Assembly: GCA_033811555.1 (NCBI GenBank)
Contig: JAPXOG010000004.1
Span: 1 to 37,450 of the forward strand
DNA length: 37,450 nt
Direction of reading: 5' to 3'
DNA from: EsbW-18 sp033811555
GTDB lineage: Bacteria; Patescibacteriota; Minisyncoccia; Phycocordibacterales; EsbW-18
Shown: positions 22,692 through 31,098 of the stretch, in pieces
Position numbering within the stretch: the stretch's first letter is position 1
How the letters are laid out: each line of letters opens with the position of its first letter
Program-made: the position numbers and the translations under genes
Notes under the pieces: generated by a model
Told to the model about the DNA's origin: nothing
Databases searched by the model: none
The model's input: only the letters and a program-made list of their open reading frames with translations

Positions 22692-23643
22692 TTTTGTAAA
22701 AATTATCTTTTTCATCATTGCCGGAATATTTTTTGTGTCATACGTGCAAGATGCTGGAATTGGAAACACTTCACAAACTCGTTTTTCGAACAATATCGAA
22801 AATTCTTACTCTTACATTCGTTCGGTTGATAGCAATAGCGACGGCGTGATAACAGAAGAAGAACGACGAGATGCGGAACTTTCGCGCATTTCCCGAGAAA
22901 TTGCTGAAATTGAAAAACAAGTGTCTAAGTTGAGAGAAGAACAAAACCGTTCACCTTATTACGGAAAGATAATGCTCCGACAAGGAGACTTACGAACAGA
23001 CGACCCCCGAAAAGAATATGTCATAATCGAAGCTTCGTTTTCCAACAACACCCCAGTAGTTATTACGGGGTGGACACTTGCAAGTCTTGTTACTGGAAAA
23101 CACGAAATAATACCGGGAGGAATTGCTCTTCTTGAAGGAATTCATACGTGGAAACGAGCGCAAAACGTGTTTCTCGCCCCAGGCGAACAAGCGATTATTA
23201 GTTCACGAAGTCCCGTGGGTATAAATATTGGATTTCTTGAAAACAAATGCTCTGGTTTCCTGGAAACCACCTATAACTTCACTCCAAGTATTTTCTTACA
23301 CTGCCCTGCGCTTAAAGATACAGATCAAGCAAAGATGCTTTTCCATCCTTTAAAATTTAAAGATCCTGATGATTATGACAAATGTTGGGATGCCATTGAA
23401 CAAACCCGCATGTGCCAAAAAGGTACGTACACAAAAGACACACCTAAACAATGTAAAACTTTTATACGTGAGTATTCCACTTATGAAGGGTGTGTAAATC
23501 TTCACAAGACCGATGAAGATTTCTTTGGAAATCAGTGGCGGTTATTTTTGGGTTCACGTAAAGAATTGTGGAGGAATACTCGTGAAACCATTGTTCTTCT
23601 TGACCACAACGGGCTTGTGGTAGATATTCTGGAATATCGTTAA
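22684..23643 (+). CDS. Lamin-tail-like surface protein with EF-hand-like loop
   Basis: 319 residues. An N-terminal membrane anchor (about 4-20, FVKIIFFIIAGIFFVSYV) precedes an EF-hand-like loop DSNSDGVITEEE (residues 50-61), then a coiled-coil stretch (SRISREIAEIEKQVSKLREE). A beta domain resembling a lamin tail domain follows (KEYVIIEASFSNNTPVVITGWTLAS, VFLAPGEQAIISSRSPVGI). After a cysteine-rich insert (CWDAIEQTRMCQKG, KQCKTFIREYSTYEGC) the final half is WRLFLGSRKELWRNTRETIV and LLDHNGLVVDILEY, which completes the fold. Likely extracytoplasmic and calcium-responsive, by motif only. It overlaps murE by 8 bases, and its stop overlaps the stop of the convergent methyltransferase gene. Confidence 0.75.
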   Translation: MRDFVKIIFFIIAGIFFVSYVQDAGIGNTSQTRFSNNIENSYSYIRSVDSNSDGVITEEERRDAELSRISREIAEIEKQVSKLREEQNRSPYYGKIMLRQGDLRTDDPRKEYVIIEASFSNNTPVVITGWTLASLVTGKHEIIPGGIALLEGIHTWKRAQNVFLAPGEQAIISSRSPVGINIGFLENKCSGFLETTYNFTPSIFLHCPALKDTDQAKMLFHPLKFKDPDDYDKCWDAIEQTRMCQKGTYTKDTPKQCKTFIREYSTYEGCVNLHKTDEDFFGNQWRLFLGSRKELWRNTRETIVLLDHNGLVVDILEYR

Positions 23644-24104
23644 TACACACCAAATAAAACAATACCAGCAACAACAGAAACATTGAGAGATTCTTTTGTG
23701 CCATACATAGGAATTTCTACAATGTCATCGCACTTATTGAGAATTTCTTTTGAAATACCCTTTGTTTCTTCGCCAAACACAAATGCAGTAGGTTTTGAAA
23801 ACAACATTTCTTTTATATTTTTTGCGCACTTGTCCTGTTCAACAGCAACAACACAAACACCTTCTGCTTTGAGTTTTTCTATTACATCTTCTGTATTCGA
23901 AACACTTTCCCATGAAATAATTTTCTCTGTCCCAAGCGAAACTTTAGCAAAATCTTTTCGTATACGACCAAAACGATCAATCGGTGAAGGTGTTACTCCG
24001 CAGAGATATATTTTTGAAACACCTGCACCTTCACTGGTTCGAAAAATAGAACCTACATTGTGTACACTTCGAATATTATCAAGAATAACAAAAATCTTTT
24101 TCAT
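23640..24104 (-). CDS. SpoU/TrmH-family RNA 2'-O-methyltransferase
   Basis: 154 residues, a minimal SPOUT fold without extra domains. It would methylate a ribose in tRNA or rRNA using S-adenosylmethionine. Motif 1 is LDNIRSVHNVGSIFRTSEG, with the catalytic Arg and Asn; motif 2 is FVFGEETKGISKE; motif 3 is VEIPMYGTKESLNVSVVAGI, which shapes the trefoil knot. Small single-domain members include TrmL and TrmH-like enzymes; the target cannot be read here. Start is the ATG at 24104. The gene converges on the lamin-tail-like gene and shares four bases at the stop codons (23640-23643). Confidence 0.9.
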   Translation of the reverse strand: MKKIFVILDNIRSVHNVGSIFRTSEGAGVSKIYLCGVTPSPIDRFGRIRKDFAKVSLGTEKIISWESVSNTEDVIEKLKAEGVCVVAVEQDKCAKNIKEMLFSKPTAFVFGEETKGISKEILNKCDDIVEIPMYGTKESLNVSVVAGIVLFGVY

Positions 24105-24109
24105 AAAAA

Positions 24110-24138
24110 TTGTTTTGATGGCCTTTTTATTGTAAAAT
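24110..24138 (+). promoter_or_regulatory. Promoter of tRNA-Lys
   Basis: -35 TTGTTT (24110-24115), 17-base spacer, -10 TAAAAT (24133-24138), followed by tRNA-Lys at 24151. Confidence 0.65.
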
Positions 24139-24150
24139 GCTTTCGTTTAC

Positions 24151-24224
24151 CCGCCCATAGCTCAGCCTGGTAGAGCACCTGCCTTTTAAGCAGAGGGTCG
24201 TAGGTTCGAATCCTACTGGGCGGA
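24151..24224 (+). tRNA. tRNA-Lys(TTT)
   Basis: Plus-strand cloverleaf: acceptor CCGCCCA/TGGGCGG, anticodon loop CTTTTAA, T-arm GTAGG-TTCGAAT-CCTAC, A discriminator. CCA is not encoded. Confidence 0.95.
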
Positions 24225-24240
24225 CAACTCATAGCAGTTT

Positions 24241-24945
24241 CTACAGTTCCAGTACAAACTGTTCCAGTGCAATATCAAGAGAAGGACCATTTGCTCGTGA
24301 TTCGTGGTATGCTCGCAGGAGCTTGTCTAAAAAATTCTGAATTTCCATCTCCGAAAAACGCGGGAGAGCCGATCGTGTTTTTTTTATAACAAACGGCTTA
24401 AGTCCTTCAGTATCCCCTCTCTTAACTAGTAGCAGAGTTTTAAATTGCCACCACAAAACACCGTGTATTTCTTCCGCTGACAATTTTTCTCGAAGTGCTT
24501 TTTGTAAAATAACCCATGCATTTTTTCTGTCTCGATTCAAAATTGCATCTGTTAGTGCAAAAACATCGAAGCGTTTTTGGATCTCTTTTTTTGTGTCAAA
24601 CTCTCGCATCTCAGAAGCATGTTTCTGGAGAATTTTTTTTGTTGCTACATCAAATGACTCCTCAAGCACAATACAAACATGGGGTGAAGTGGCGATAGCT
24701 GGAGTTAGAATACGAAGTTTTTCACGCATCTCCTCCGTTTGAGTGACATACTCGAGAGATATAATATGCTTATCTTCAAATAACCCAGAGCTTAAAGCGA
24801 GAAGCTCCAGACGAGCACGCGCATCATTTTCATCGGATAATCGAAACACTTCTGCATTTGGGCGTTTTTTTTGTAACGACAAAAGCATTCTATTGAATTC
24901 AGCTCGAATTTTTCCCCTGTTTGTTCCGTAAAGTACGTATAGCAT
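24241..24945 (-). CDS. holA: DNA polymerase III delta subunit
   Basis: 234 residues, shorter than E. coli HolA (about 340). The delta subunit opens the beta clamp and is part of the clamp loader. Recognition rests on overall pattern: an N-terminal MLYVLYGTNRGKIRAEFNRM segment without a functional Walker A, LLALSSGLFEDKHIISLEYV (the delta-specific 'sl.lF..~~lv.i' strand), TSPHVCIVLEESFDVATKKI and the C-terminal helical part HGVLWWQFKTLLLVKR and LLRAYHESRANGPSLDIALE. Start is the ATG at 24945. It lies 63 bases after polA and appears to end the tsaE-polA-holA operon. The call is likely but rests on a divergent family. Confidence 0.75.
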   Translation of the reverse strand: MLYVLYGTNRGKIRAEFNRMLLSLQKKRPNAEVFRLSDENDARARLELLALSSGLFEDKHIISLEYVTQTEEMREKLRILTPAIATSPHVCIVLEESFDVATKKILQKHASEMREFDTKKEIQKRFDVFALTDAILNRDRKNAWVILQKALREKLSAEEIHGVLWWQFKTLLLVKRGDTEGLKPFVIKKTRSALPRFSEMEIQNFLDKLLRAYHESRANGPSLDIALEQFVLEL

Positions 24946-25008
24946 AGTAGTAAAAATTCAAAATCCAAATATCAAAGTGAGAGATCTTAAAAAAATTAAT
25001 TTGTTTTC

Positions 25009-27408
25009 TTATTTCGAGTTTTGTGACTTACGCTCTGAGAATTCTGTCATCTCACTCCATCTACGACCAGTTTGCACACCAACAACAATCGGAACTCCTT
25101 CTCGCATTTCATCTGGCAAAGCGCTTTCCATACTTTTTTTAATAATGAAAACTATTTTATCAACAGAATCTTCTGCAACCTCATAAATAAGCTCATCGTG
25201 TATCTGTAACACAAGACGAGCTTTCTCAGAGAGACCCATTTCTAAAAGTTGTTTTTGCACATCAATCATAGCAATTTTAATAATGTCAGCAGACGTTCCC
25301 TGAACCGGCGCGTTTACTGCTTGCCTCTCTGCTTCTGCACGAATATACGGCAACGTAGAACGAATTCCTGCCAGATATCTGCGTCGTCCGAACAAAGTAG
25401 TAACATACCCTTGTTCTCGTGCCTCTTTTTTCTTGTGCTCGATATAACGTGCCACACCCGAATAAGTCTTTTCATATTCTGCGATATATTGTTGAGCATC
25501 AGAACGCGACATCTCTGCGGTTGCCGCTAATGCGTTTGACCCCATTCCATAAATGATGCCGAAGTTGATAACTTTCGCTGTTCGACGCATCGTTGCCGTT
25601 ACCTCCTCATGACGCACGTTAAATATTTCCATTGCAACTGATGTATGAATATCACCTCCTTCACGAAAAGTTTTTATTAGTCGTTCGTCTTTTGAAAGAA
25701 TAGCTGCTATGCGCAGTTCAATTTGTGAATAATCAAACGCACACAGTACATATCCTTTTTGTGACACAAATGCCCCTCGTACCGCGCGCCCAAGTTCTGT
25801 TTTAATAGGGATATTCTGCAAATTTGGATTCTGTGATGACAATCTGCCTGTTGTTGTTCCGGTCTGTATAAATGTTGTGTGAAGACGTCCGTCCACTCCG
25901 ATAAGCTTCGGAAATGCATCTATATAAGTAGACAACAGTTTTTGCAATTCGCGGTACTGTAGAATCTCGGGAATTATTGGATGAGCTTCAGAAAGTTTCG
26001 CAAGTTCCGATTCGCGCGTTGAGCGCTGTCCTGTTGAAGTCTTTTTTCCTGGACGAAGACCTAGTTTTTGAAACAACACCTCACTAAGTTGTTTTGGAGA
26101 ATTTATGTTAAATTCTCCCCCCGCAAGTTCCCATATAATCTGTTCTCGCTGTCGCAATTCCTTATGATACTCAGACGATAGATTCTTAAGGTACGCTATA
26201 TCCAGTGCAACTCCAACATCTTTCATAAAATGGAGAATTGGAATAAGTGGTTTTTCAATTGTTTCAAAGATATCACTCAATCCTTCATCTTCTATACGAT
26301 TAAGTACTCGTGTACGTGCGGACTGCAAAGACATTGTCTTGGTAAATGAAAGAATATCTTGGTCGGACGGATTGGTCATCTCAGAGTTTAGAAGCCATAT
26401 TGCAATCGCAGTTTCCTCTCGCTCTTCTGGTGATATCTCGTGCTCATAGCTCGTTGGCTCCAACGGAAGCGTCGTGTCTTTTAAAAAGTTTTCTCGCATA
26501 CGTGCCGACAAAGACCGAAACCCCAGTTCATCAAATAATGCAAGAGCTTTTGCTGGAACAAAAGTTTCCTTCCACACCGCCGAGGGGAGCGAAAAGTCAA
26601 TCGGCACGTCTCTGCGAATAGTGCCTAGCATTTTTGAAAATTCAGCTTCCTCTCTACCTTCTTTGAGGAGTCCAATAATGCGTTTAGTAAACCCTTTCTT
26701 TTCAAGGGCACTTTCATTTTTCTCAATCTGAGCATACAGTTTTTCTAATGTACCGAAAGTGCACACTAGCGCAGTTGCGGTCTTTTCTCCAATACCAGAA
26801 ACACCGGGAATATTGTCCGATGGGTCGCCACGCAAACCCTTAAAATCTGGGAGCATACGAGGATTAAATCCATACCGCTTCACCACATCCTCTTCGTCAT
26901 ATAGTACAGTATCTTGTATTCCTTTCCGTAGAGTAAATACTTTCACTCGGCCTTCCTCAACCAACTGTAGAGTATCAGTGTCGCCTGATGCAATTACAAC
27001 CTCAAGGTTTTTTATTCGCTTCGTTTTTTCTGCGATAGTTCCAATGATGTCATCTGCCTCAAATCCTTCGTGTTGATATATGGGAATAGAAAACGCTGTC
27101 AATACATCTCGTGAGCGTTCTATTTGAGAGATGAGTGCTTCATCAGATCTAGGGCGCCCTGCTTTATATCCCTCAAACGCATCGTGTCTATATGTTGGTT
27201 TTGGCAAATCATATGCTGCCACTATGTAATCGGGTTTTAGTTCTGTAATAAACTTAAGCAACATAGCAGAGAGGCCGTATAGAGCACCTGAAGGTTCGCC
27301 TGTTGCTGTTGTAAAGTCGGGAAGCGCGTGATATGCACGATGAATGATGGCGTGCGCATCAAGCACCACTAGACGTTCGCATATTCCGTTTTTTTTAATT
27401 GCTGCCAT
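25009..27408 (-). CDS. polA: DNA polymerase I, proofreading domain reduced
   Basis: 799 residues. The N-terminal 5'-3' flap nuclease (about 1-290) has LVVLDAHAIIHRAYHALPDF, YRHDAFEGYKAGRP, HEGFEADDIIGTIA and the PGVSGIGEKTATALV helix-hairpin-helix. The polymerase domain (about 390-799) has motif A VLCAFDYSQIELRIAA, motif B RRTAKVINFGIIYGMG and motif C LQIHDELIYEV, all intact. Between them, the 3'-5' exonuclease region is reduced to about 70 residues with no DxE motif, so there should be no proofreading. The enzyme fills gaps and removes RNA primers. Start is the ATG at 27408, which lies inside tsaE (14-base overlap). Size fits Patescibacterial Pol I. Confidence 0.95.
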   Translation of the reverse strand: MAAIKKNGICERLVVLDAHAIIHRAYHALPDFTTATGEPSGALYGLSAMLLKFITELKPDYIVAAYDLPKPTYRHDAFEGYKAGRPRSDEALISQIERSRDVLTAFSIPIYQHEGFEADDIIGTIAEKTKRIKNLEVVIASGDTDTLQLVEEGRVKVFTLRKGIQDTVLYDEEDVVKRYGFNPRMLPDFKGLRGDPSDNIPGVSGIGEKTATALVCTFGTLEKLYAQIEKNESALEKKGFTKRIIGLLKEGREEAEFSKMLGTIRRDVPIDFSLPSAVWKETFVPAKALALFDELGFRSLSARMRENFLKDTTLPLEPTSYEHEISPEEREETAIAIWLLNSEMTNPSDQDILSFTKTMSLQSARTRVLNRIEDEGLSDIFETIEKPLIPILHFMKDVGVALDIAYLKNLSSEYHKELRQREQIIWELAGGEFNINSPKQLSEVLFQKLGLRPGKKTSTGQRSTRESELAKLSEAHPIIPEILQYRELQKLLSTYIDAFPKLIGVDGRLHTTFIQTGTTTGRLSSQNPNLQNIPIKTELGRAVRGAFVSQKGYVLCAFDYSQIELRIAAILSKDERLIKTFREGGDIHTSVAMEIFNVRHEEVTATMRRTAKVINFGIIYGMGSNALAATAEMSRSDAQQYIAEYEKTYSGVARYIEHKKKEAREQGYVTTLFGRRRYLAGIRSTLPYIRAEAERQAVNAPVQGTSADIIKIAMIDVQKQLLEMGLSEKARLVLQIHDELIYEVAEDSVDKIVFIIKKSMESALPDEMREGVPIVVGVQTGRRWSEMTEFSERKSQNSK

Positions 27409-27859
27409 GTTTGATAGTTGATTGAAACTCTACAGAGCGTGTTGTGTCATTTATCCAAGTAAATGACACTATTTCAGCATCATCTGGAAATGCCTCCCCC
27501 ATACGCTCAGGCCATTCAACCAGAACAAGAGTATGAGGCATTGTGCATACACGTTCCCATTCTATCGTGTTTGTTTCTTCCGCACCCTCAAGTCGATAGG
27601 CGTCAATATGTACCAAATAACGAAACTTTTCATGAGATGGTACTTCATACATTTTTTGAATAACAAAAGTCGGACTTGTTACATGTTCAGAAATGCCCAA
27701 GAGTTTAGCGATTGCCTTTACAAACGCTGTTTTTCCGGACCCAAGATCCCCAGTAAGACCCACAACTGTTGATCGTGTTACATCCACACGTAGACGCTCT
27801 AAAAATGAGCTCGCACAGGCCTCCAATGCCTCCAAAGATTTACACGATACTCTCTGCAT
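27395..27859 (-). CDS. tsaE: tRNA threonylcarbamoyladenosine ATPase TsaE
   Basis: 154 residues, standard size. TsaE is the ATPase that supports TsaB-TsaD in making t6A37 of ANN-reading tRNAs. Walker A is GLTGDLGSGKTAFVKAIAK, followed by HVTSPTFVIQKMYEV, the HIDAYRLEG motif (DxYR) and LVLVEWPERMGEAFP. Start is the ATG at 27859. A TGGTACAAT ends six bases upstream (minus strand, 27866-27874), pointing to a leaderless transcript. The polA start lies within its last codons, so the two are translated from one mRNA. Confidence 0.93.
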   Translation of the reverse strand: MQRVSCKSLEALEACASSFLERLRVDVTRSTVVGLTGDLGSGKTAFVKAIAKLLGISEHVTSPTFVIQKMYEVPSHEKFRYLVHIDAYRLEGAEETNTIEWERVCTMPHTLVLVEWPERMGEAFPDDAEIVSFTWINDTTRSVEFQSTIKHGSN

Positions 27860-27865
27860 GGCGCC

Positions 27866-27874
27866 ATTGTACCA
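27866..27874 (-). promoter_or_regulatory. Extended -10 of tsaE
   Basis: Minus strand TGG-TACAAT: TG at the extended position, one spacer base, then the hexamer. Six bases separate it from the tsaE ATG. It is divergent from the promoter of the adjacent pilB gene, 57 bases away. Confidence 0.65.
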
Positions 27875-27927
27875 CTTATTACAAGAAACAATTTTTGCAT
27901 CTCGCTATCTCGTATTTTTATGATAAA

Positions 27928-27936
27928 TGGTACACT
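27928..27936 (+). promoter_or_regulatory. Extended -10 of the second pilB
   Basis: TGG-TACACT followed by six bases (ACATAC) and the ATG at 27943. Same layout as tsaE and tyrS. Confidence 0.65.
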
Positions 27937-27942
27937 ACATAC

Positions 27943-29637
27943 ATGGTTGAATTTGATAACGTACGCTCCGAAAAACAGCGGCACAAAATACAACAACTAC
28001 TCGAGGATGAGGAAGAGGCTTTGATACAAATTCTGTCAGACAAGTATGGTCTGCCTTATGTCGATTTAACAACAGTCACAATAGAACCCGACGCTCTTAT
28101 AGTAATACCCGAAAAGAGTGCGAGAGATGCGCAAATCGCTGCGTTTAACAAGCAGAATAAAAAACTACTCGTAGCCGTACGTTCTCCAGAGAAAAACAAC
28201 GCTAAAACAGTACTTGCTGAGCTATCTGAAAGAGGATTCTTTCCTGAGTTATATCTTACTTCTACACGTAGTCTTGCGTTTGCCTGGGAACGATACAAAG
28301 ATCTTTCTTACTCAAGTAAAAGCAAAAAAGGAGTACTGGAAGCGGGAGGAGAAGATATCTCGGGGTTTGTTGAAAACGTACGCGGCATTCAAGATATTAA
28401 AACTTTTATAAAAGAAACTCTGAAAATGGACCGGGGACATCGTATATCTCGTATCGTTGAAGTGCTTCTAGGTTCTGGTCTTGCAACTAAGGCCTCTGAC
28501 ATACATCTAGAACCAGAGGAGACTGCGGTTCGCGTGCGTATGCGACTTGATGGGGTGCTACAGGATGTCTCAGATCTAGACAAAGATACATATCGACTAG
28601 TTCTTTCTCGAATTAAATTGCTTTCAAGTTTAAAACTTAACATAGGTAACGAAGCACAAGACGGACGATTTTCCATACGCTTTAAAAATGTGGATATTGA
28701 AATCCGCACCTCCATTTTACCAGGACAACACGGCGAATCTATTGTTATGCGTCTCCTTAACCCTGCCTCTATTTCGGTTGATATCACAAATCTAGGAATG
28801 AGTGAAAATCTTTATCACTTTGTACAGGATGCCATCAAAAAACCAAACGGGATGATTCTCACTACAGGGCCTACTGGATCTGGAAAAACAACCACTCTAT
28901 ATGCCTTCATTAAAAGTGTACACACTCCAGATGTAAAAATAATCACAATTGAAGACCCTATTGAATACCATCTAAAAGGTATTGTACAAACACAAGTAGA
29001 TTCACAAAAAAACTACACTTTCTCCTCAGGGCTACGAGCTTCTCTCAGACAAGACCCAGACATAATAATGGTCGGTGAGATTCGAGACAATGAAACCGCA
29101 GAAATCGCTATACATGCGGCTCTTACTGGACACCTTGTTTTCTCCACTCTTCACACTAACTCTGCTTCTGGTGCATTCACGCGTCTTATTGATATTGGTA
29201 TAAACCCCAGAATTTTAGGATCTGCACTGTCACTTGCACTTGCACAACGTCTAGTGCGAACATTGTGTAAGGAATGCAAACAAGAAATTGTTCTTGAAGG
29301 AGACGATCGCGCTGTTGTTGAGCGTGTTCTCGAATCTATATTTGATAAATCACAACTGAAAGGAATCCAGAGTGAAAAAGTCTGGCGTGCAAAAGAAGGG
29401 GGATGTCCTGCTTGCAACGGAATTGGATATAAAGGACGTATCGGTATTCACGAAGGTATAGTTATGGACGCCTCAATAGAAGAAATTGTTGAAACCGCTC
29501 CATCGGAGAGAGAGATAAAAAAAGCGGCGCTTCCCCAAGGAATTTTTACTCTTTCACAAGATGCGGTGATGAAAGTTCTCCAAGGAAAAACAACGATTGA
29601 AGAAGTGCAACGAGTTGTGGATTTATCTGAGTTATAA
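27943..29637 (+). CDS. pilB: PilB/GspE-type pilus assembly ATPase
   Basis: 564 residues from the ATG at 27943; an upstream in-frame extension to 27769 would run through the tsaE gene and both promoters, so it is rejected. An MshEN-like N-terminal domain (about 1-120) is followed by the ATPase: Walker A GPTGSGKTTTLYAF starting at residue 309, Asp/Walker B RQDPDIIMVGEIRD and the His-box GHLVFSTLHTNSASGA. A zinc site with two pairs, Cys442/Cys445 (CKEC) and Cys488/Cys491 (CPAC), precedes KGRIGIHEGI. It should drive pilin assembly. The paralogue at the window start lacks the cysteines. Expression appears leaderless from TGGTACACT at 27928-27936. Confidence 0.92.
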   Translation: MVEFDNVRSEKQRHKIQQLLEDEEEALIQILSDKYGLPYVDLTTVTIEPDALIVIPEKSARDAQIAAFNKQNKKLLVAVRSPEKNNAKTVLAELSERGFFPELYLTSTRSLAFAWERYKDLSYSSKSKKGVLEAGGEDISGFVENVRGIQDIKTFIKETLKMDRGHRISRIVEVLLGSGLATKASDIHLEPEETAVRVRMRLDGVLQDVSDLDKDTYRLVLSRIKLLSSLKLNIGNEAQDGRFSIRFKNVDIEIRTSILPGQHGESIVMRLLNPASISVDITNLGMSENLYHFVQDAIKKPNGMILTTGPTGSGKTTTLYAFIKSVHTPDVKIITIEDPIEYHLKGIVQTQVDSQKNYTFSSGLRASLRQDPDIIMVGEIRDNETAEIAIHAALTGHLVFSTLHTNSASGAFTRLIDIGINPRILGSALSLALAQRLVRTLCKECKQEIVLEGDDRAVVERVLESIFDKSQLKGIQSEKVWRAKEGGCPACNGIGYKGRIGIHEGIVMDASIEEIVETAPSEREIKKAALPQGIFTLSQDAVMKVLQGKTTIEEVQRVVDLSEL

Positions 29638-29748
29638 AATATACACAACTTGACATGATACAAAATATAAAAACTTTACAAAATAAAAAAGACACGCCAC
29701 AGTACAAAAAGCTCTTTCATTTGTCAAAAAAAAACGTAGTATGGAGAT

Positions 29749-29890
29749 AGTTATAAGAAGAGAAATCTCTAAGCAAGACCACGTGTTTTGTTAAGGATAC
29801 TGTTCGCTGTTTCGACGTAAAATCGGAATAACCAACGGGTCCTCACTAAACATGTGCATGAGGACCATGAAGCTTGCTTAGAGGTTTCTC
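29749..29890 (+). ncRNA. Structured RNA candidate between pilB and ruvB
   Basis: An 18-bp helix pairs 29760-29777 with 29873-29890 (starts GAGAAATCTCTAAGCAAG); the single imperfect pair is U-G on the plus strand but would be an A-C mismatch on the minus strand. Inside lie a hairpin 29810-29815/29823-29828, again with one U-G pair, and a perfect 8-bp hairpin GGTCCTCA (29838-29845)/TGAGGACC (29859-29866) with a 13-base loop. No open frame is present. A weak plus-strand promoter (TTTCAT, 16 bases, TAGTAT at 29737-29742) fits a start near 29749; a better minus-strand promoter lies at 29934-29962. I do not recognise a family: no RNase P, SRP or tmRNA signature. A 6S-like RNA or a novel class are both open. 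Confidence 0.6.
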
Positions 29891-29933
29891 GTCTCAAAAA
29901 ATTGATTCTTGTAGTGTGTTAAAGAGCATCCAT

Positions 29934-29962
29934 ATCCTATCATACTAACAGCTTCGTGTCAA
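29934..29962 (-). promoter_or_regulatory. Strong promoter facing into the structured RNA region
   Basis: Minus strand: -35 TTGACA (29957-29962), 17-base spacer, -10 TAGGAT (29934-29939). Downstream on this strand there is no gene until far beyond the pilB gene, but the structured element and a T9 run (29726-29734) lie within 200 bases. Confidence 0.55.
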
Positions 29963-30024
29963 CTCTCTCTTTCTACTTTGTCAACTATATCGTCTGTAGT
30001 TTGTAAAATGAGATTTACCTTTAT

Positions 30025-31062
30025 ATGTCAGATGTTTCACCTTATAATTCAGAAACAAATGCTTCAAAGAAAATTTTTTCAGGAGATTTTGATATCTTTC
30101 TTGACGCTTCTCTAAGACCAACGTCGTGGGATGATTATGTTGGCCAATACAAAACAAAGGAGAATCTAAAAATTCTTATATCCGCTGCCCGCGAGCGCGG
30201 TCATGCACCAGAGCACGTTTTACTATACGGACCAGCTGGACTCGGAAAAACCACATTAGCCCATCTAATAGCACACGAGCTTGGTAGTTCTATTAAAATA
30301 ACTTCCGGTCCAGCTATAGAGAGAGTTGGAGACCTCGCTTCTCTTCTAACAAATCTTACCCGTGGTGATATTTTATTTATTGATGAAATTCATCGGCTCA
30401 ATAAAAGTATAGAAGAGATTTTATATCCTGCCATGGAATCAGGGCGCCTCGATATAATAATCGGAAAAGGTCCTTCTGCGCGAACAGTACAACTCGAACT
30501 GCCTCCATTTACCCTTGTTGCAGCAACCACACGAATCGCCCTACTTTCGGCTCCATTACGATCAAGATTTTCTGGTGGAACGTTTCGTCTTGAATTTTAT
30601 ACAGAAGATGAAATATTGCATATTTTGAAACGCTCTGCACAGCTTCTCGACGTTTCTCCAAACACCGAAGCGCTGAGCATGCTAGCTAGAAGAAGTCGAG
30701 CTACACCTCGCACAGCAAATTATCTCCTTAAACGAGCTCGCGATTATGCACAGGTCCATAAAAAAGACCTATCCACAGACGCTGTACAAGAAGCCCTAAC
30801 TCTTTTGGGAATAGACGAATGTGGACTTACTCCTACTGATACACAACTTCTACATCTTATTGCGAAAACGTTTAACGGTGGCCCTGTAGGGCTTACAACC
30901 TTAGCAGCTTCACTATCTGAAGAACCTGCAACAATTGAGGAGGTATACGAACCATATTTAATGCGTCTCGGATTTCTTGAACGTTCACCTCGTGGAAGAG
31001 TTATCACCAACACTGGTCTCTCTCATATCGGCTCAGTTAATTCACAAGACATTTTGTTATAA
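30025..31062 (+). CDS. ruvB: Holliday junction branch migration ATPase RuvB
   Basis: 345 residues, full length. The AAA+ motor drives branch migration with RuvA. Walker A is LLYGPAGLGKTTLAHLIAHE, Walker B ILFIDEIHRLNKSIEE, sensor 1 FTLVAATTRIALLSAPLRSR with the arginine finger and beta-hairpin region (MESGRLDIIIGKGPSAR). The C-terminal winged helix ends with MRLGFLERSPRGRVITNTG, the usual RuvB signature (gflxRTPRGR). Start is the ATG at 30025. A TTGTCA ... TAAAAT pair (29978-29983, 30004-30009) upstream has a long 20-base spacer. Followed by yebC 36 bases later. Confidence 0.96.
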   Translation: MSDVSPYNSETNASKKIFSGDFDIFLDASLRPTSWDDYVGQYKTKENLKILISAARERGHAPEHVLLYGPAGLGKTTLAHLIAHELGSSIKITSGPAIERVGDLASLLTNLTRGDILFIDEIHRLNKSIEEILYPAMESGRLDIIIGKGPSARTVQLELPPFTLVAATTRIALLSAPLRSRFSGGTFRLEFYTEDEILHILKRSAQLLDVSPNTEALSMLARRSRATPRTANYLLKRARDYAQVHKKDLSTDAVQEALTLLGIDECGLTPTDTQLLHLIAKTFNGGPVGLTTLAASLSEEPATIEEVYEPYLMRLGFLERSPRGRVITNTGLSHIGSVNSQDILL

Positions 31063-31098
31063 TCACACCATCTATCTTCTTTCATTTTCTTCATCTAT

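Noticed and set aside
27769..27942. N-terminal extension of the second PilB
   Set aside because: It would overlap tsaE in antisense, pass through both divergent promoters, and has no PilB-like sequence.
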